A stretch of 64,000 nucleotides of DNA from contig NZ_CP024866.1 in assembly GCF_004136015.1 (NCBI RefSeq), positions 803,461 through 867,460 of the forward strand, in the 5' to 3' direction. Each line of letters begins with the position of its first letter. Position 1 is the first letter of the stretch. The translations under genes and the position numbers were made by a program. Under the pieces are notes generated by a model. That model did not search any database and had not been told where the DNA came from. It saw only the letters and a list, made by a program, of their open reading frames with translations. Below are positions 35,286-45,614 of the stretch, piece after piece. This DNA is from Pseudomonas sp. ACM7. GTDB taxonomy: Bacteria; Pseudomonadota; Gammaproteobacteria; Pseudomonadales; Pseudomonadaceae.

Positions 35286-37745
35286 TCAACGGAACGTGCC
35301 AGGCGCCTTGAATAACAAAGGCTGAGGCCTGGCTGGACGACTTTGTAAACTGTCGCAGGTAAACAAATGCGGGCGTTCAATAACATACCCTTGAGCGTAA
35401 TCCACCCCGATCTCCAGCAATGCCTGCTCGATCTGGGGTGTTTCAACAAACTCGGCAATCGTACGCTTACCCATAACATGACCGATGTGATTGATCACTT
35501 CGACCATGGCGCGGTTAATCGGGTCGTCCAGCATATCCTTTACGAAACTCCCGTCGATCTTCAGAAAGTCTACAGGCAAATGTTTCAAGTAGGCGAATGA
35601 GGACATTCCGGCGCAAAAGTCATCCAGTGAAAAGTGGCAACCTAAACCTTTGAGTTCATTAATAAATCTGATTGCACTTCCGAGATTGGAAATAGCACTG
35701 GTTTCAGTGATTTCAAAACAAATCATTTCAGGCGGTATGGAGTAAGTAACAAACTGTTCACGCAGGAAGTGCAGAAACGCCTCATCTCCGATAGTTGTGC
35801 CTGACAGATTAATCGCACACATGGCCAACGGCCCTTTGCGCTGTTCGGCTATACATTGGGCAATGACTTTGAAAACGTTCTGCACAACCCAGCGGTCAAG
35901 GGACGTCATCAGACCATAACGTTCGGCAGCCGGAATAAAGCTGTCGGGCAGAATCATCCGTCCGGCTTCGTCATGCAGACGCAACAGAATTTCGATATGT
36001 CCACCGCCCTTCTCGATATGACCAAGGGGCGCGATTTCCTGGGCGTACAGGCAGAAGCGGTCTTCTTCCAGCGCCATGTGCAAGCGCTGCACCCAAGCCA
36101 TCTCGCCGAAGCGCAGGGACAGTTCCGAATCATCGGCGTGATAGACCTGAACCCGATTACGGCCTTTCTCCTTTGCCATGTAGCAAGCCATATCAGCAGC
36201 ACGCAGCGAGGCTTCGAGAGTGGTCGGATTCTGAGTGACGTGAACCAGCCCGATGCTCACAGTGGTCACGAACGGTCGGCCTTTCCAGACGAAGTGCAGG
36301 TTCTGCACGGTCTGACGCAGGCCTTCGGCGATTTTTTCGGCGGCTTCCGGAGCGCAGTTCTCCAGCAGGATGCCAAACTCGTCGCCACCCAACCGGGCCA
36401 AGGTATCGCCTTCGCGCAAACCGGATTGCAACAGAGCACAGATATGCCGCAGTAACTCGTCACCCGCCGCATGGCCGCAGGTATCGTTGACCAGTTTGAA
36501 CTGATCCAGATCGAGGAACATCAGGGCATGGCGCCCCGACTGCCGTGTCAGGTTGTGCAGCGCCTGTTCCAGGCGATATTCGAACTCGCGGCGGTTAGCG
36601 AGCCCGGTCAAGGCGTCATGGGTCGCCTGCCAGGACAGATTGGCAATGTATTGCCGCTCCTGGGTCATGTCGTGCAATACCAGCACGGTACCGCTGACCT
36701 TGCCGGCGTTGCGGATCGGCGCACCGACCAGGGTGACCGAAACCGTGCTGCCATCCAGGCGCTGGATCAGTTTTGAGTGTTCGCTGCCTCCACTGAGTTG
36801 TCCGCTCAAAATGTGCTCGATCAACGTGAAGCCATCGGCCTGAGCGTTCTCGTCCAGCAGATTGAACAGCGCCGCCAGCGGCAAACCCGTCGCCTGCTCG
36901 GCCTTCCAGTGGGTCAGCACCTCGGCGGCCGGGTTCATGTAGGCGATCGCGCCGTCGACATTCGTGGTGATCACGCCATCGCCAATCGATTGCAGGGTGA
37001 TCTGCGCCCGGTCCTTCTCCAACTGCAGGGCCTCGGCGAACGCATTGCGGTGCTTGAGCAGTTTGTGGGTGCGCATCAAGGCCAGCGCAATCAAGCCCAG
37101 AGCGGTGGCGAGGTTGGTCACCAGCAGCAGCCGCAGGATCACCCGTGAACCTTCGCCCAAGGCATCGCTGAAGGCTTTCGCCGCCGGTGTCACACCCTCG
37201 TTGATGGCGAATATCTGGTCTTTCCAGCGCTTGATGTCAGCCTCGGCGGCCTGATTGACAGGTATGTGCTGATGCATTTCCTTCGCAACCTCATCGAGTT
37301 GCACCAGATACGCGTCGCCCACCGTCCAAAGGTCGATAGCTTTTTCGAGGTAACTGAAGTGCCGGAAATTGAGGTAAAGCCAGATCAAACTGGAGACGTC
37401 ATCCGGGTGGTTACCTCCCTTGAGGATCGCCACCCGTGCCGCTTCGATATTAGGTGGCCGATGATCCAGCGCCACACGCAACTCGTGGCCCCCCTGCGGT
37501 ACGGCAATGGCGTTCTGGTATTTGAGGAAAATCGTCTCGTCGCGGTTGTCGGCGTAGAGATTGAGGTAATAGATGGCGTCTTTTTGGCCTTTGGACCACA
37601 GGCTTTCACCGGCAACGTAGCCGCGAACCGCCGACAGAACATACAGGCTGACACCGCCCAGCAAGGCTTGAAATAACACGACGGCAATAAATGGCCAGAC
37701 GATGCCCAACAACCGTGGCGTTCCGAGAGTCCGCGCTTGATTCAT
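35286..37745 (-). CDS. rbdA: Membrane PAS–GGDEF–EAL protein, RbdA-like
   Basis: The 819-residue protein has two membrane helices (about 12–38 and 203–225) enclosing a periplasmic sensor. PAS (about 250–370), GGDEF (about 375–535) and EAL (about 555–800) domains follow. The cyclase site is intact (ARLGGDEFG near residue 451), with an inhibitory RxxD (REGD) five residues before it. The phosphodiesterase motif reads EILLRL in place of EALLRL, a variant found in active enzymes; FEITET, DDFCAGMSSF, KIDGSF and EFVET are present. Length and order match P. aeruginosa RbdA, which promotes dispersal. Its start is 217 bp from the divergent toxin-like gene. Confidence 0.88.
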   Translation of the reverse strand: MNQARTLGTPRLLGIVWPFIAVVLFQALLGGVSLYVLSAVRGYVAGESLWSKGQKDAIYYLNLYADNRDETIFLKYQNAIAVPQGGHELRVALDHRPPNIEAARVAILKGGNHPDDVSSLIWLYLNFRHFSYLEKAIDLWTVGDAYLVQLDEVAKEMHQHIPVNQAAEADIKRWKDQIFAINEGVTPAAKAFSDALGEGSRVILRLLLVTNLATALGLIALALMRTHKLLKHRNAFAEALQLEKDRAQITLQSIGDGVITTNVDGAIAYMNPAAEVLTHWKAEQATGLPLAALFNLLDENAQADGFTLIEHILSGQLSGGSEHSKLIQRLDGSTVSVTLVGAPIRNAGKVSGTVLVLHDMTQERQYIANLSWQATHDALTGLANRREFEYRLEQALHNLTRQSGRHALMFLDLDQFKLVNDTCGHAAGDELLRHICALLQSGLREGDTLARLGGDEFGILLENCAPEAAEKIAEGLRQTVQNLHFVWKGRPFVTTVSIGLVHVTQNPTTLEASLRAADMACYMAKEKGRNRVQVYHADDSELSLRFGEMAWVQRLHMALEEDRFCLYAQEIAPLGHIEKGGGHIEILLRLHDEAGRMILPDSFIPAAERYGLMTSLDRWVVQNVFKVIAQCIAEQRKGPLAMCAINLSGTTIGDEAFLHFLREQFVTYSIPPEMICFEITETSAISNLGSAIRFINELKGLGCHFSLDDFCAGMSSFAYLKHLPVDFLKIDGSFVKDMLDDPINRAMVEVINHIGHVMGKRTIAEFVETPQIEQALLEIGVDYAQGYVIERPHLFTCDSLQSRPARPQPLLFKAPGTFR

Positions 37746-37962
37746 GAGGTCCCTTGTTTTAGCACTGCCAGATCATCATCCACCGTGATCGCTACAGCTA
37801 GACTAGGGTGCGTTCTCGGTTCCGGCAAGCGGAGGATCAGCCTCGGTACACTCTAAACACAACCATATATATGTACAGCCACAGCAGATTTCGAGATCGA
37901 TTAACTGGGCACTCCAAGATTCCCCTACTTGTTGCGGGAATTACTTTCATGAGGAGTGCGAC

Positions 37963-40900
37963 ATGACATCGACACCTTTAGCTGCACCCGACACATCGGC
38001 CGCCGAAGAAATTCGCGCCAGACAAGCGCTGGGACTTGATGACGGCCCGGATATCGAATCTTTTATTACTCAACCCACCGCTCAGGATCGACAACGGTTC
38101 AAGGCTTTGCAACGCGCGACACCCACCCTCGCGCAATCCCTGACCATCAACATGTACAAGGCAAAACTCATCAATGTTCAAATCGTCGACACCGTAAAAA
38201 GCTTCATGACCGGCAAGTCCTCGTTGATCCGTCATCTGGGCGGCGATGTACTGCGTCTCGCGTCCGAAGAGGAATTGCGTGCGAAGCCCTCGGTATTTCT
38301 CGAGCGGATATTGAACGCGACCCAAGCACAGGATCTGGCAGACCGGCTTCTCAAGAAACTCAAGTGGTATGGCGCAGGCCCTGACGAACAGACTTCAGAG
38401 TCCATACGCCATCAACTGGTTTGCAAAGCCATATGCCTTTACTTGCACGCCCCGTCAGCCGATGAGCCGCAGGAACTTGCCGGATTCCGCTGGCAAGACC
38501 CGGCTCACTGGGGCAAAAGCTACCAGACCCTGCGCAGCGATTTTGAACAGCACTTGCTGCGCACCAAACGGGTCGCTGATGCAAAAGAAGCGACCTTTCT
38601 CGCTCGGGTGTTCGAGACCCGCCTCTCAAAGGACTTCGCTGTGCGCGATATCCCGTCCGACCTTCCTTACAAAAGTTCGGTGGTGTGGGTGAACTTCATG
38701 CACGGCGTGCTGCTGGCAGATGAACTCGACCTTGATCGATTGCAACCGCTGTCCTTTCAACAACTCGTTGACCTGCCCCTGACCCGGAGCGCCGACGCCT
38801 CGTCCGAACAACTTGAGAAGATTGCGCGACTGAGGATGGGTCCAGCGCTGGAATGGGCGGTGTGCTGTGGCATCGTTCAATCGCGAACGGAATCCGATTA
38901 CGACGAGGACGATATGACGCGGGCGATGGCAGCTCTGGAAAGCCACAGCGAGAGCCTGAACAACGCCGTCATGACACTCGATTTGCCGCCCCCTGAAAGA
39001 CTGAAGATGGCCAAACGGGTAAAGGATGATCTGTTTGGCGATGCAATGTTCGAATCGGACGGGCGCAAGTTGCTGCGTCATGTGCCACCGAGCAGCTTGG
39101 GGTTCAGAGATATGCCCTCATTGAAGCTGCCGGGCGATGCATTCCTCGATGTCTATGCCGATGGCCAATTCGATGACGCAAGCAAATGGTTTGTAACCCA
39201 GTCCGATGGAAAAACACGAACCAGTCACTGGATCAAGATCGACGACAAGCGAACCCTGCATGATGAGGAATTCCGCAAGGATCATAGGGGGATCGAAAGG
39301 CTTGTGCCTAGCAGAAGCGGGGGCAAGACGCTGCCTGATATCAACAGGCAGTTTGAAACAGACTTCACAAACTACCTCTCGAAAATCAGGACGGCCTATC
39401 AGACCCTGATCGCCAGTCTACTGACCTCGCTGCCACTGGCCGACCGCCAGTCGCTGGAACAAGGTGAAGTCAAGGTGTTGAGGCTGCGGCAGACCGGCAC
39501 CGAAGATGGACAGTCACCAGAGAGACTGGCAAGGAAAGGTTTCGTTTTAAAAGCGACCCTCAATGATGAAAAAATCACCTATTACGAACTCATCCCGAGT
39601 GCCGGCGTCATTCGTCGCCGAGACGGCTTGAGGGTTTCTACAATCAAAGGCGAGCGCGTTGAGTTTCCATTGCACGCATCAATCCCCAACCAAACCCATT
39701 ATCCTTTACACGCCACTACGATACTCCTCGATTTTTCCGCACACCTGAATGGCACGGCGCCCCCAGCCAAGGCGTTCTGCATAGCATTCCTCGATACAAT
39801 AGCGCACGTGCCCGCAGCTGTATCGCCGAGCGCAGCCGTTAGCCATAGCGAAGGAACGGCGCGGGTATCCCCCCGTTTGAATGCAGTGGCCCACTACATT
39901 GCAACGAATTTTCTGTACGTAGATGAACGGCAGTTGCATACCCAAGCCCGCGGCATGACGGTATTCGACACCATCAGGGCTAGAAACGAACAACGGCGGA
40001 ATACGTTCGTTGAGGTGGTCAAAGGGTTTGTGCCCTTCTGGGGCAGTATTGAGGACCTTTTGTCGGGCCAGATACTCACAGGCGTGATCGGACTCGTATT
40101 GGACCTGGCTTCATTCATCAGTCCTGCCGGGAAATTCATGTCGGGCTCGGTGCGTTTGATCAGGGCCGGGGTCACAGCCTCGCGCATGACCGTCAAAGCA
40201 AGTCTGCCCTCCTTTTCAACGTTGACCCGAAAACTGCTGACCGCTTCGCTGAGAAACCTGAACCCGGTGGACGGGGCTCCGACACTGGTGAAGGCAACGG
40301 TAAGCGGCGCCAGGAAAGGGCTGTACACAGCCGGCCGCATGGGCCTTGACGGAATCAAAAAACTGACAGGACACGCCGACAGCTACCGACTGGTCCACAA
40401 CCTGCCCCAGACAACCGATCCGGGGCGCTGGAAACCGCTGACAAACAGCGATCGACTGGCAACGGTCAACGGTGTCGATGATGTACTTGTGCGCAATACC
40501 AGCCCGTCGGACCTGACCCGATTCCACCCCGTCGACCCGGTGACGTCCTTGCCCTATGGCCCGCGCCTGAGCAATAACCACAGAAACTTCATGCAGGGCC
40601 GGTCAACCTTCAAAACGTTACCTCCTACCGAATCCCACGTCCTGGTAGAACTCCCGGAATATGTCCATATCCGTGAAGTACTTGAGATCGATGGTCGAAC
40701 CACACTGTTCGTTGATGACATTCCCTATCGTCTGGACGGCAACCAACTGCGCCGTGCCGACTTGATTGATGATCAGACGATGTTCAAATCCTTGCCTTGC
40801 CGGGTACGACGTAACCCGGGTGCCGATGTATGCAAGACTTCATTCGTCACCCGTGATCCGGCGCCGACGCCGGCCATTGGCAGTTTCGACGAAAACAAAG

Positions 40901-42117
40901 GCTGGGCGCCGTGGTTCGGAGACAGTATCTATACGCCGGCCACTGCGGATCGGGCGATGATGCTTAAAACCCTGAAGAATAAAAACCGGCTCCTGGCTAC
41001 GATGGAGTTCCAAAAAGGGATTTATGGGAGGATCAAGGTGAGTATTCCCTTCAGGAAGCAGAATCAATTTGACACCTTCGAGGCCGGCGCCATCATCATC
41101 CCGGCGATAGACGATTCGAAGCACTATGCGTTCACCCGACTGGATGCCGGAACTTTTTACGTCGCCGAACTGGCACAAGGTCAAAGCATAAGAGACACGC
41201 TGAATTTCAAGAAAGCTTCCACATTACCGGTAGATCTCAAAGCAGAATTGCTGACTGTCTACACCGGATCGTTGAATGCCAACAATATGGCGAGGATTCA
41301 CGGTACGGAAGCGGTGGAACGTGCGTTGAAAACAATGGAAGAAATTGCCATTCCGATTGGCGGCCACGTGAACCCGCCCGATACGCTCAAGCTGCTCAAG
41401 GTCGATACCAGTCCAGGCGAAGCAGTGCTTTTCGACCATTCCACACGAATGATTGTCAGAAAACTTCCAACCGGGGCGACGTCCTGGTCTCGCAGCCGAT
41501 CCGCTTCGGACACCTTTCGCCAAAGAACCGCGGAAATCTTCGATACGCTGTTCGTTGAGAAAACCATCACGACCCAGTTGAACAGCGACTTGAAAATCAA
41601 TAGGACGATGGACAAGTTCCAGGAGCTGCTTCCCCCCGCTCTTCAAACACAGAACTCCAGAAACATCGCCTACGCCGATGTCGTAACGTCGGCCGGGAAA
41701 CGCGAAGTTTATGTCAGCGTTTCAGGTGCGCAAGGACTGACCGGAGAACTTCCGCTATTCAAACCTCCGTTCGCCCCTAATGGAGTAATTGTCAACGGAA
41801 CCACCTACTTCAATATCGACGTCGGCCAGACATTTACCAGAACTTCGTTGAACGTCACAAACGACGGAAAGGTACTGGCCATTCCACATACGATAAAGGA
41901 CATTGACACCTATACGCCGTCGATGACCAGCCGACCGACGTCTTTGGACAGCGAGGCCAAGCTGATCCGCGTACTTCGTGAAAAATACCCGGATCGTGAA
42001 ATGATCACGTCGGTCAACGTGGCCACGACCATGCCGCCATGCAACAGCTGTTCTGTCGTCATGAAAGAGTTCGGCTATGACGGAACAGCGGGTACTCTGG
42101 AAGTTCTGTGGAATTGA
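37963..42117 (+). CDS. Large toxin-like protein with C-terminal nucleic-acid-deaminase-like domain
   Basis: The 1384-residue protein has no signal peptide, PAAR or Rhs repeats. Its N-terminal ~670 residues are mostly helical and of unknown fold. A hydrophobic block follows (FVPFWGSIEDLLSGQILTGV, then IGLVLDLASFISPAGKF; about 686–725), then beta-rich segments with EVLEIDGRTTLFVDDIPYRL. This order is typical of Pseudomonas DUF6543/membrane-targeted-effector toxins, as I recall them. The last ~130 residues look like a zinc deaminase: SLDSEAKLI (Glu1331 as catalytic base) and MPPCNSCSVVMKEF (Cys1360, Cys1363). Asp1329 sits where families usually have His or Cys. No immunity gene fits: the stop is 1 bp from the convergent ABC gene. 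Confidence 0.72.
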   Translation: MTSTPLAAPDTSAAEEIRARQALGLDDGPDIESFITQPTAQDRQRFKALQRATPTLAQSLTINMYKAKLINVQIVDTVKSFMTGKSSLIRHLGGDVLRLASEEELRAKPSVFLERILNATQAQDLADRLLKKLKWYGAGPDEQTSESIRHQLVCKAICLYLHAPSADEPQELAGFRWQDPAHWGKSYQTLRSDFEQHLLRTKRVADAKEATFLARVFETRLSKDFAVRDIPSDLPYKSSVVWVNFMHGVLLADELDLDRLQPLSFQQLVDLPLTRSADASSEQLEKIARLRMGPALEWAVCCGIVQSRTESDYDEDDMTRAMAALESHSESLNNAVMTLDLPPPERLKMAKRVKDDLFGDAMFESDGRKLLRHVPPSSLGFRDMPSLKLPGDAFLDVYADGQFDDASKWFVTQSDGKTRTSHWIKIDDKRTLHDEEFRKDHRGIERLVPSRSGGKTLPDINRQFETDFTNYLSKIRTAYQTLIASLLTSLPLADRQSLEQGEVKVLRLRQTGTEDGQSPERLARKGFVLKATLNDEKITYYELIPSAGVIRRRDGLRVSTIKGERVEFPLHASIPNQTHYPLHATTILLDFSAHLNGTAPPAKAFCIAFLDTIAHVPAAVSPSAAVSHSEGTARVSPRLNAVAHYIATNFLYVDERQLHTQARGMTVFDTIRARNEQRRNTFVEVVKGFVPFWGSIEDLLSGQILTGVIGLVLDLASFISPAGKFMSGSVRLIRAGVTASRMTVKASLPSFSTLTRKLLTASLRNLNPVDGAPTLVKATVSGARKGLYTAGRMGLDGIKKLTGHADSYRLVHNLPQTTDPGRWKPLTNSDRLATVNGVDDVLVRNTSPSDLTRFHPVDPVTSLPYGPRLSNNHRNFMQGRSTFKTLPPTESHVLVELPEYVHIREVLEIDGRTTLFVDDIPYRLDGNQLRRADLIDDQTMFKSLPCRVRRNPGADVCKTSFVTRDPAPTPAIGSFDENKGWAPWFGDSIYTPATADRAMMLKTLKNKNRLLATMEFQKGIYGRIKVSIPFRKQNQFDTFEAGAIIIPAIDDSKHYAFTRLDAGTFYVAELAQGQSIRDTLNFKKASTLPVDLKAELLTVYTGSLNANNMARIHGTEAVERALKTMEEIAIPIGGHVNPPDTLKLLKVDTSPGEAVLFDHSTRMIVRKLPTGATSWSRSRSASDTFRQRTAEIFDTLFVEKTITTQLNSDLKINRTMDKFQELLPPALQTQNSRNIAYADVVTSAGKREVYVSVSGAQGLTGELPLFKPPFAPNGVIVNGTTYFNIDVGQTFTRTSLNVTNDGKVLAIPHTIKDIDTYTPSMTSRPTSLDSEAKLIRVLREKYPDREMITSVNVATTMPPCNSCSVVMKEFGYDGTAGTLEVLWN

Positions 42118-42118
42118 C

Positions 42119-43936
42119 TTATAACTGCTGCAAATGCCCATAAAGCTTGGCGTACAACCCCCCATCAGCAATCAACTGCTGATGGTCGCCATCCTCGGCA
42201 ATCTGCCCGCCATCAAACACCAGCACCCGATCAGCCTGCTTCACCGCTGACAACCGGTGCGCAATGATCAGCGTGGTGCGGTTGCTCAAGAACCGCGCCA
42301 ACGCCTGGTGCAGGTTGTATTCGGTGGCGGCATCCAGCGCTGAGGTGGCTTCGTCGAGGATCACCACCTTGGGTTCGGCCAGCACCATCCGCGCAATCGC
42401 CAGGCGTTGGCGTTGCCCGCCGGATAACCGCACGCCGGAACGTCCGACGATGCTGTCCAGGCCGTTGGGCAACTCACGAACCGTGTGGTGCAACTGAGCA
42501 ATCTCCAAAGCCTGCCAGCAGGCTTCGTCGCTGCGTTCGCGGCCCATGGTCAGGTTGGCGCGGATGGTGTCGTTGAACAGCGCCGGATGTTGCAGGACCA
42601 CGGCGACGTTCTCCCGCACGGTTTCCAGGCCGATCTCTTGCTGGGTCGAGCCGCCGAAGCGGATCGTCCCGGCGAGCGGCGTGTACAGGCCCAGCAGCAA
42701 CTGCACCAAGGTACTTTTGCCACCACCGCTGGCGCCGACAATCGCGACTTTTTCGCCGGGGGCGATCGACAGGTTCATCTGGTTCAACACCAGCTCGTCG
42801 CCGTAACCGAAACTCAATCCCTGGACTTCGATGCCAACGGTTTCGCGACCGTTGAACGGGTCGACACCGCCCGGGTATTCAGGCTCATCGGCCCGGGCCA
42901 GCAACTCGTTGATCCGCGACAGTGCGCCGCCGGCCGCGTAATAGGCGTACTGCAGATTCAGCAGCTGTTCCACCGGACCGATCATGAACCACAGGTAGCT
43001 GAACACCGCCAGCATCTGGCCGATGGACAGGTCGGAAAACAGCACGGTGAGCATCGCCGCCGCACGGAAAATATCGATGCCGAACTGGAACAGCAAGCCG
43101 CTGGCACGGTTCGAGGCATCGGTTTTCCACTGCGAGTTCACCGCGTAATCGCGCACTTCCCGGGCGCGTTGACCCAGGCGTCCAAGGAAAAATCCCTGAC
43201 GGTTGCCGGCGCGTACTTCCTGAATGGAGTCGAGGGTTTCGGTCAGCGCCTGGGTGAAGCGCGAGGTGCTGTCGTTCTCGAGTTTCTTCAGGTGCTTGAC
43301 CCGTTTGCCCAACTGCACCGTGGCATAGATCACCAACGGGTTGAACAGCAGGATCAGCAACGCCAGCTTCCAGTGCATCCACATCAGGATGGAGGCGGTG
43401 CCGACCAGGGTCAGCATGGCCACAAGGAAACGACTGAGGGTTTCGCCAACGAATTTGTCCAGCGTGTCCAGGTCGGTCACCAGGTGGGTGGTGACCGTGC
43501 CGCTGCCCAGGCTTTCGTATTCACCCAGCGAAATGCGCTTGAGCCGTTCAATCAGGCGCACGCGAATGCGGTACACGATGTCCTTGGCCAGCGCCGCAAA
43601 CAATCGCGCCTGCACGACGTTGAACAGCAAAGCGGCGCAACGCAGTCCCAGCGTCACCAGCAGCATCAGGCCGATGTAACCTGCGGCTTTCTGCCAGTTT
43701 TCGGGCAGCGCGTGATTCATGATCTTCAGCGCGGCGTCACCGTGGCCCAGTAGCACTTCGTCCACCAGCAACGGCAGGAGCAAGGGAATTGGTACGCTAC
43801 ACAGGGTTGCCAACACCGCCACGCCGTTGGCGATCCAAAGGGATTTCTTGTGATGCAGCGCCAGGCGACGGATTTCTGCCCAGCTCAGACGGTCGACACG
43901 TGAAGGAGCTGGCGCGTCGTCGGGCAGATCATGCAC
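42119..43936 (-). CDS. ABC exporter, fused permease and ATPase
   Basis: The ~605-residue half-transporter has six membrane helices (about 35–325) and an ATPase domain: Walker A VGASGGGKST, Q-loop VLQHPALF, signature RLSGGQRQRLAIARM, Walker B VVILDEATSALD and H-loop IIAHRLS. It is MsbA-like in layout and probably works as a homodimer exporting a lipid, drug or peptide. GTG 43936 is favoured since GGAGC lies 9 nt upstream and it overlaps the end of the dsbA-like gene by 8 bp; the open frame extends to 43999. From memory it corresponds to PA0860. Confidence 0.87.
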   Translation of the reverse strand: MHDLPDDAPAPSRVDRLSWAEIRRLALHHKKSLWIANGVAVLATLCSVPIPLLLPLLVDEVLLGHGDAALKIMNHALPENWQKAAGYIGLMLLVTLGLRCAALLFNVVQARLFAALAKDIVYRIRVRLIERLKRISLGEYESLGSGTVTTHLVTDLDTLDKFVGETLSRFLVAMLTLVGTASILMWMHWKLALLILLFNPLVIYATVQLGKRVKHLKKLENDSTSRFTQALTETLDSIQEVRAGNRQGFFLGRLGQRAREVRDYAVNSQWKTDASNRASGLLFQFGIDIFRAAAMLTVLFSDLSIGQMLAVFSYLWFMIGPVEQLLNLQYAYYAAGGALSRINELLARADEPEYPGGVDPFNGRETVGIEVQGLSFGYGDELVLNQMNLSIAPGEKVAIVGASGGGKSTLVQLLLGLYTPLAGTIRFGGSTQQEIGLETVRENVAVVLQHPALFNDTIRANLTMGRERSDEACWQALEIAQLHHTVRELPNGLDSIVGRSGVRLSGGQRQRLAIARMVLAEPKVVILDEATSALDAATEYNLHQALARFLSNRTTLIIAHRLSAVKQADRVLVFDGGQIAEDGDHQQLIADGGLYAKLYGHLQQL

Positions 43937-44567
43937 AGGCAGCGCGCTCCAGCCAGCGGCCGAGCAACGGAGACAATACGCTGAGGGGCTGATAGCCATT
44001 GGTCAACAGCGCCAATTGACCATCACGCTCAGCCAGTAAGGTAGGGAAACCGGCAATGCCCAGGTCCTGGACCCAGGTGAAATCAGCCGCCGTCGCGGCG
44101 TGCTGATCGGCACGGTCGAACGCGGCGGCGAACTCGATACGCGGCAGACCGGCCTGCTCCGCCAGCTCCACCAGAACACTGGCGTGTGTGACGTCGCGAC
44201 CTTCGGCGTAAAACGCGTGCTGAATCAGCCCGAGCAGTTTCCACGCGCAATCCGGCGCCAGGCTGCGCGCGGTCACCAGCGCCCGACAGGCAGGTTCGGT
44301 GTCGTAGACAAACCCGTCGGGCAACGCACCTTCCAGCTTGAACGGTTGGCCAGTCGCCTCGTTGACCGCCTGCCAATGCTCAAGGATATAGCGCCGGGTG
44401 GTCGGCTCCAGCGCGGAGCCGCTGCCGGTACGCAAACCGCCCACCACCAGGTGCACGTCCACCCCCGCTGCTTGCGCCTGCTCGACCAGCGCGTTGGCCA
44501 CCGGCGCGAAGCCCCAGCACCAGGAACACATCGGATCCATCACATAGAGCAGGCGTTGTGCAGACAT
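43929..44567 (-). CDS. DsbA-family thioredoxin-fold protein
   Basis: The 212-residue protein has a CxxC active site in YVMDPMCSWCWGFAPV near the N-terminus and the cis-Pro region LGIAGFPTLLAE. It has no signal peptide, so it is a cytoplasmic FrnE/HCCA-isomerase-like member, not periplasmic DsbA. It sits in a minus-strand series with trhO upstream (3 bp gap) and the ABC exporter downstream (overlap). The substrate is unknown. Confidence 0.88.
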   Translation of the reverse strand: MSAQRLLYVMDPMCSWCWGFAPVANALVEQAQAAGVDVHLVVGGLRTGSGSALEPTTRRYILEHWQAVNEATGQPFKLEGALPDGFVYDTEPACRALVTARSLAPDCAWKLLGLIQHAFYAEGRDVTHASVLVELAEQAGLPRIEFAAAFDRADQHAATAADFTWVQDLGIAGFPTLLAERDGQLALLTNGYQPLSVLSPLLGRWLERAACA

Positions 44568-44570
44568 GGT

Positions 44571-45512
44571 TCAAGCCTCGGAAGGAGTTTGCTTGTAGTT
44601 GTAGCCGATCGGGTGAGGTAGGTTGCGAGCCTTGGCCAGTTCGATCTGCTTTTGCCGGTCGATGGCACTGCGACGGGTCTTCTCGCTCAGCTTATCCCAG
44701 CAATGCGGGCAACTGATGCCGGCCACGTAGTGCTCGGATGTGCGGTCGGAGGCGCTGATCGGTGTACGACAGGCATGACATTGATCGTAGTCGCCTTCGC
44801 TGAGGTCGTGGCGCACGGTCACACGGTTGTCGAACACGAAACAGTCGCCCTGCCATTTGGTTTCTTCCTGCGGCACCTCTTCGAGGTACTTCAGAATGCC
44901 GCCCTTGAGGTGATAGACCTCGTCGAAACCCTGGCTGAGCATATAGCTCGACGCCTTTTCACAACGAATGCCGCCGGTGCAGAACATCGCGACTTTCTTG
45001 TGCACGGCCGGGTCGAAGTTGGCTTTGATGTAGTCGGGGAACTCGCGAAAACTGGTGGTCTTCGGGTCGATGGCGCCTTCAAAAGTGCCGATCGAGACTT
45101 CGTAATCGTTACGGGTGTCGATCAACAGCACTTGCGGATCGCTGATCAGCGCGTTCCAGTTCTCTGGATCGACGTAGGTGCCGACCTTCTTGTTCGGATC
45201 CACGCCTTCGACGCCGAGGGTGACGATTTCTTTCTTGAGTTTGACCTTGGTGCGATAGAACGGCTGGTCGTCGCAGTACGACTCTTTGTGGTCGATGTCG
45301 TCCATGCGCGGGTCGTTCTTGAGCCATGCCATCAGCCCGTCAATACCTTCGCGGCTGCCGGACACGGTGCCGTTGATGCCTTCTTCGGCGATCAGCAGCG
45401 TGCCTTTGATGCCGTTGTCGACCATCGCTTGCAGCAGCGGCTCGCGCAAGGCGACGTAATCTTCCAGAGTGACGAACTTATACAGTGCCGCCACGACAAT
45501 CTGTTGTGTCAT
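44571..45512 (-). CDS. trhO: tRNA uridine(34) hydroxylase TrhO (rhodanese-related)
   Basis: The 313-residue protein has an N-terminal acylphosphatase-like domain ([14 protein letters not shown]). A rhodanese domain follows with the catalytic Cys in [17 protein letters not shown], and then a C-terminal zinc-binding tail ([10 protein letters not shown] and CPHCW). This is the YceA/TrhO family, which makes 5-hydroxyuridine at position 34 of tRNA using oxygen. With mnmC at 52.8 kb it is the second wobble-uridine enzyme in the window. A terminator separates it from bolA upstream. Confidence 0.93.
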   Translation of the reverse strand: MTQQIVVAALYKFVTLEDYVALREPLLQAMVDNGIKGTLLIAEEGINGTVSGSREGIDGLMAWLKNDPRMDDIDHKESYCDDQPFYRTKVKLKKEIVTLGVEGVDPNKKVGTYVDPENWNALISDPQVLLIDTRNDYEVSIGTFEGAIDPKTTSFREFPDYIKANFDPAVHKKVAMFCTGGIRCEKASSYMLSQGFDEVYHLKGGILKYLEEVPQEETKWQGDCFVFDNRVTVRHDLSEGDYDQCHACRTPISASDRTSEHYVAGISCPHCWDKLSEKTRRSAIDRQKQIELAKARNLPHPIGYNYKQTPSEA

Positions 45513-45559
45513 GGGTGATTCTCCAGGTGGCTACCCTCGTAAGGGGTGAACCGGATGCG

Positions 45560-45589
45560 AAAAAAAACGCGCCGGGTGAGCGGCGCGTT
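45560..45589 (-). terminator. Terminator after bolA
   Basis: On the minus strand AACGCGCCG pairs with CGGCGCGTT and runs into eight T, 26 bp after the bolA stop. It separates the DUF2059/bolA pair from trhO. Confidence 0.8.
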
Positions 45590-45614
45590 GCGGATTCTAG
45601 CAAAAAACCGATGC

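Noticed and set aside
37746..37962. A small immunity gene upstream of the toxin-like gene
   Set aside because: No frame with a ribosome site and plausible length is present in this 217-bp divergent gap.
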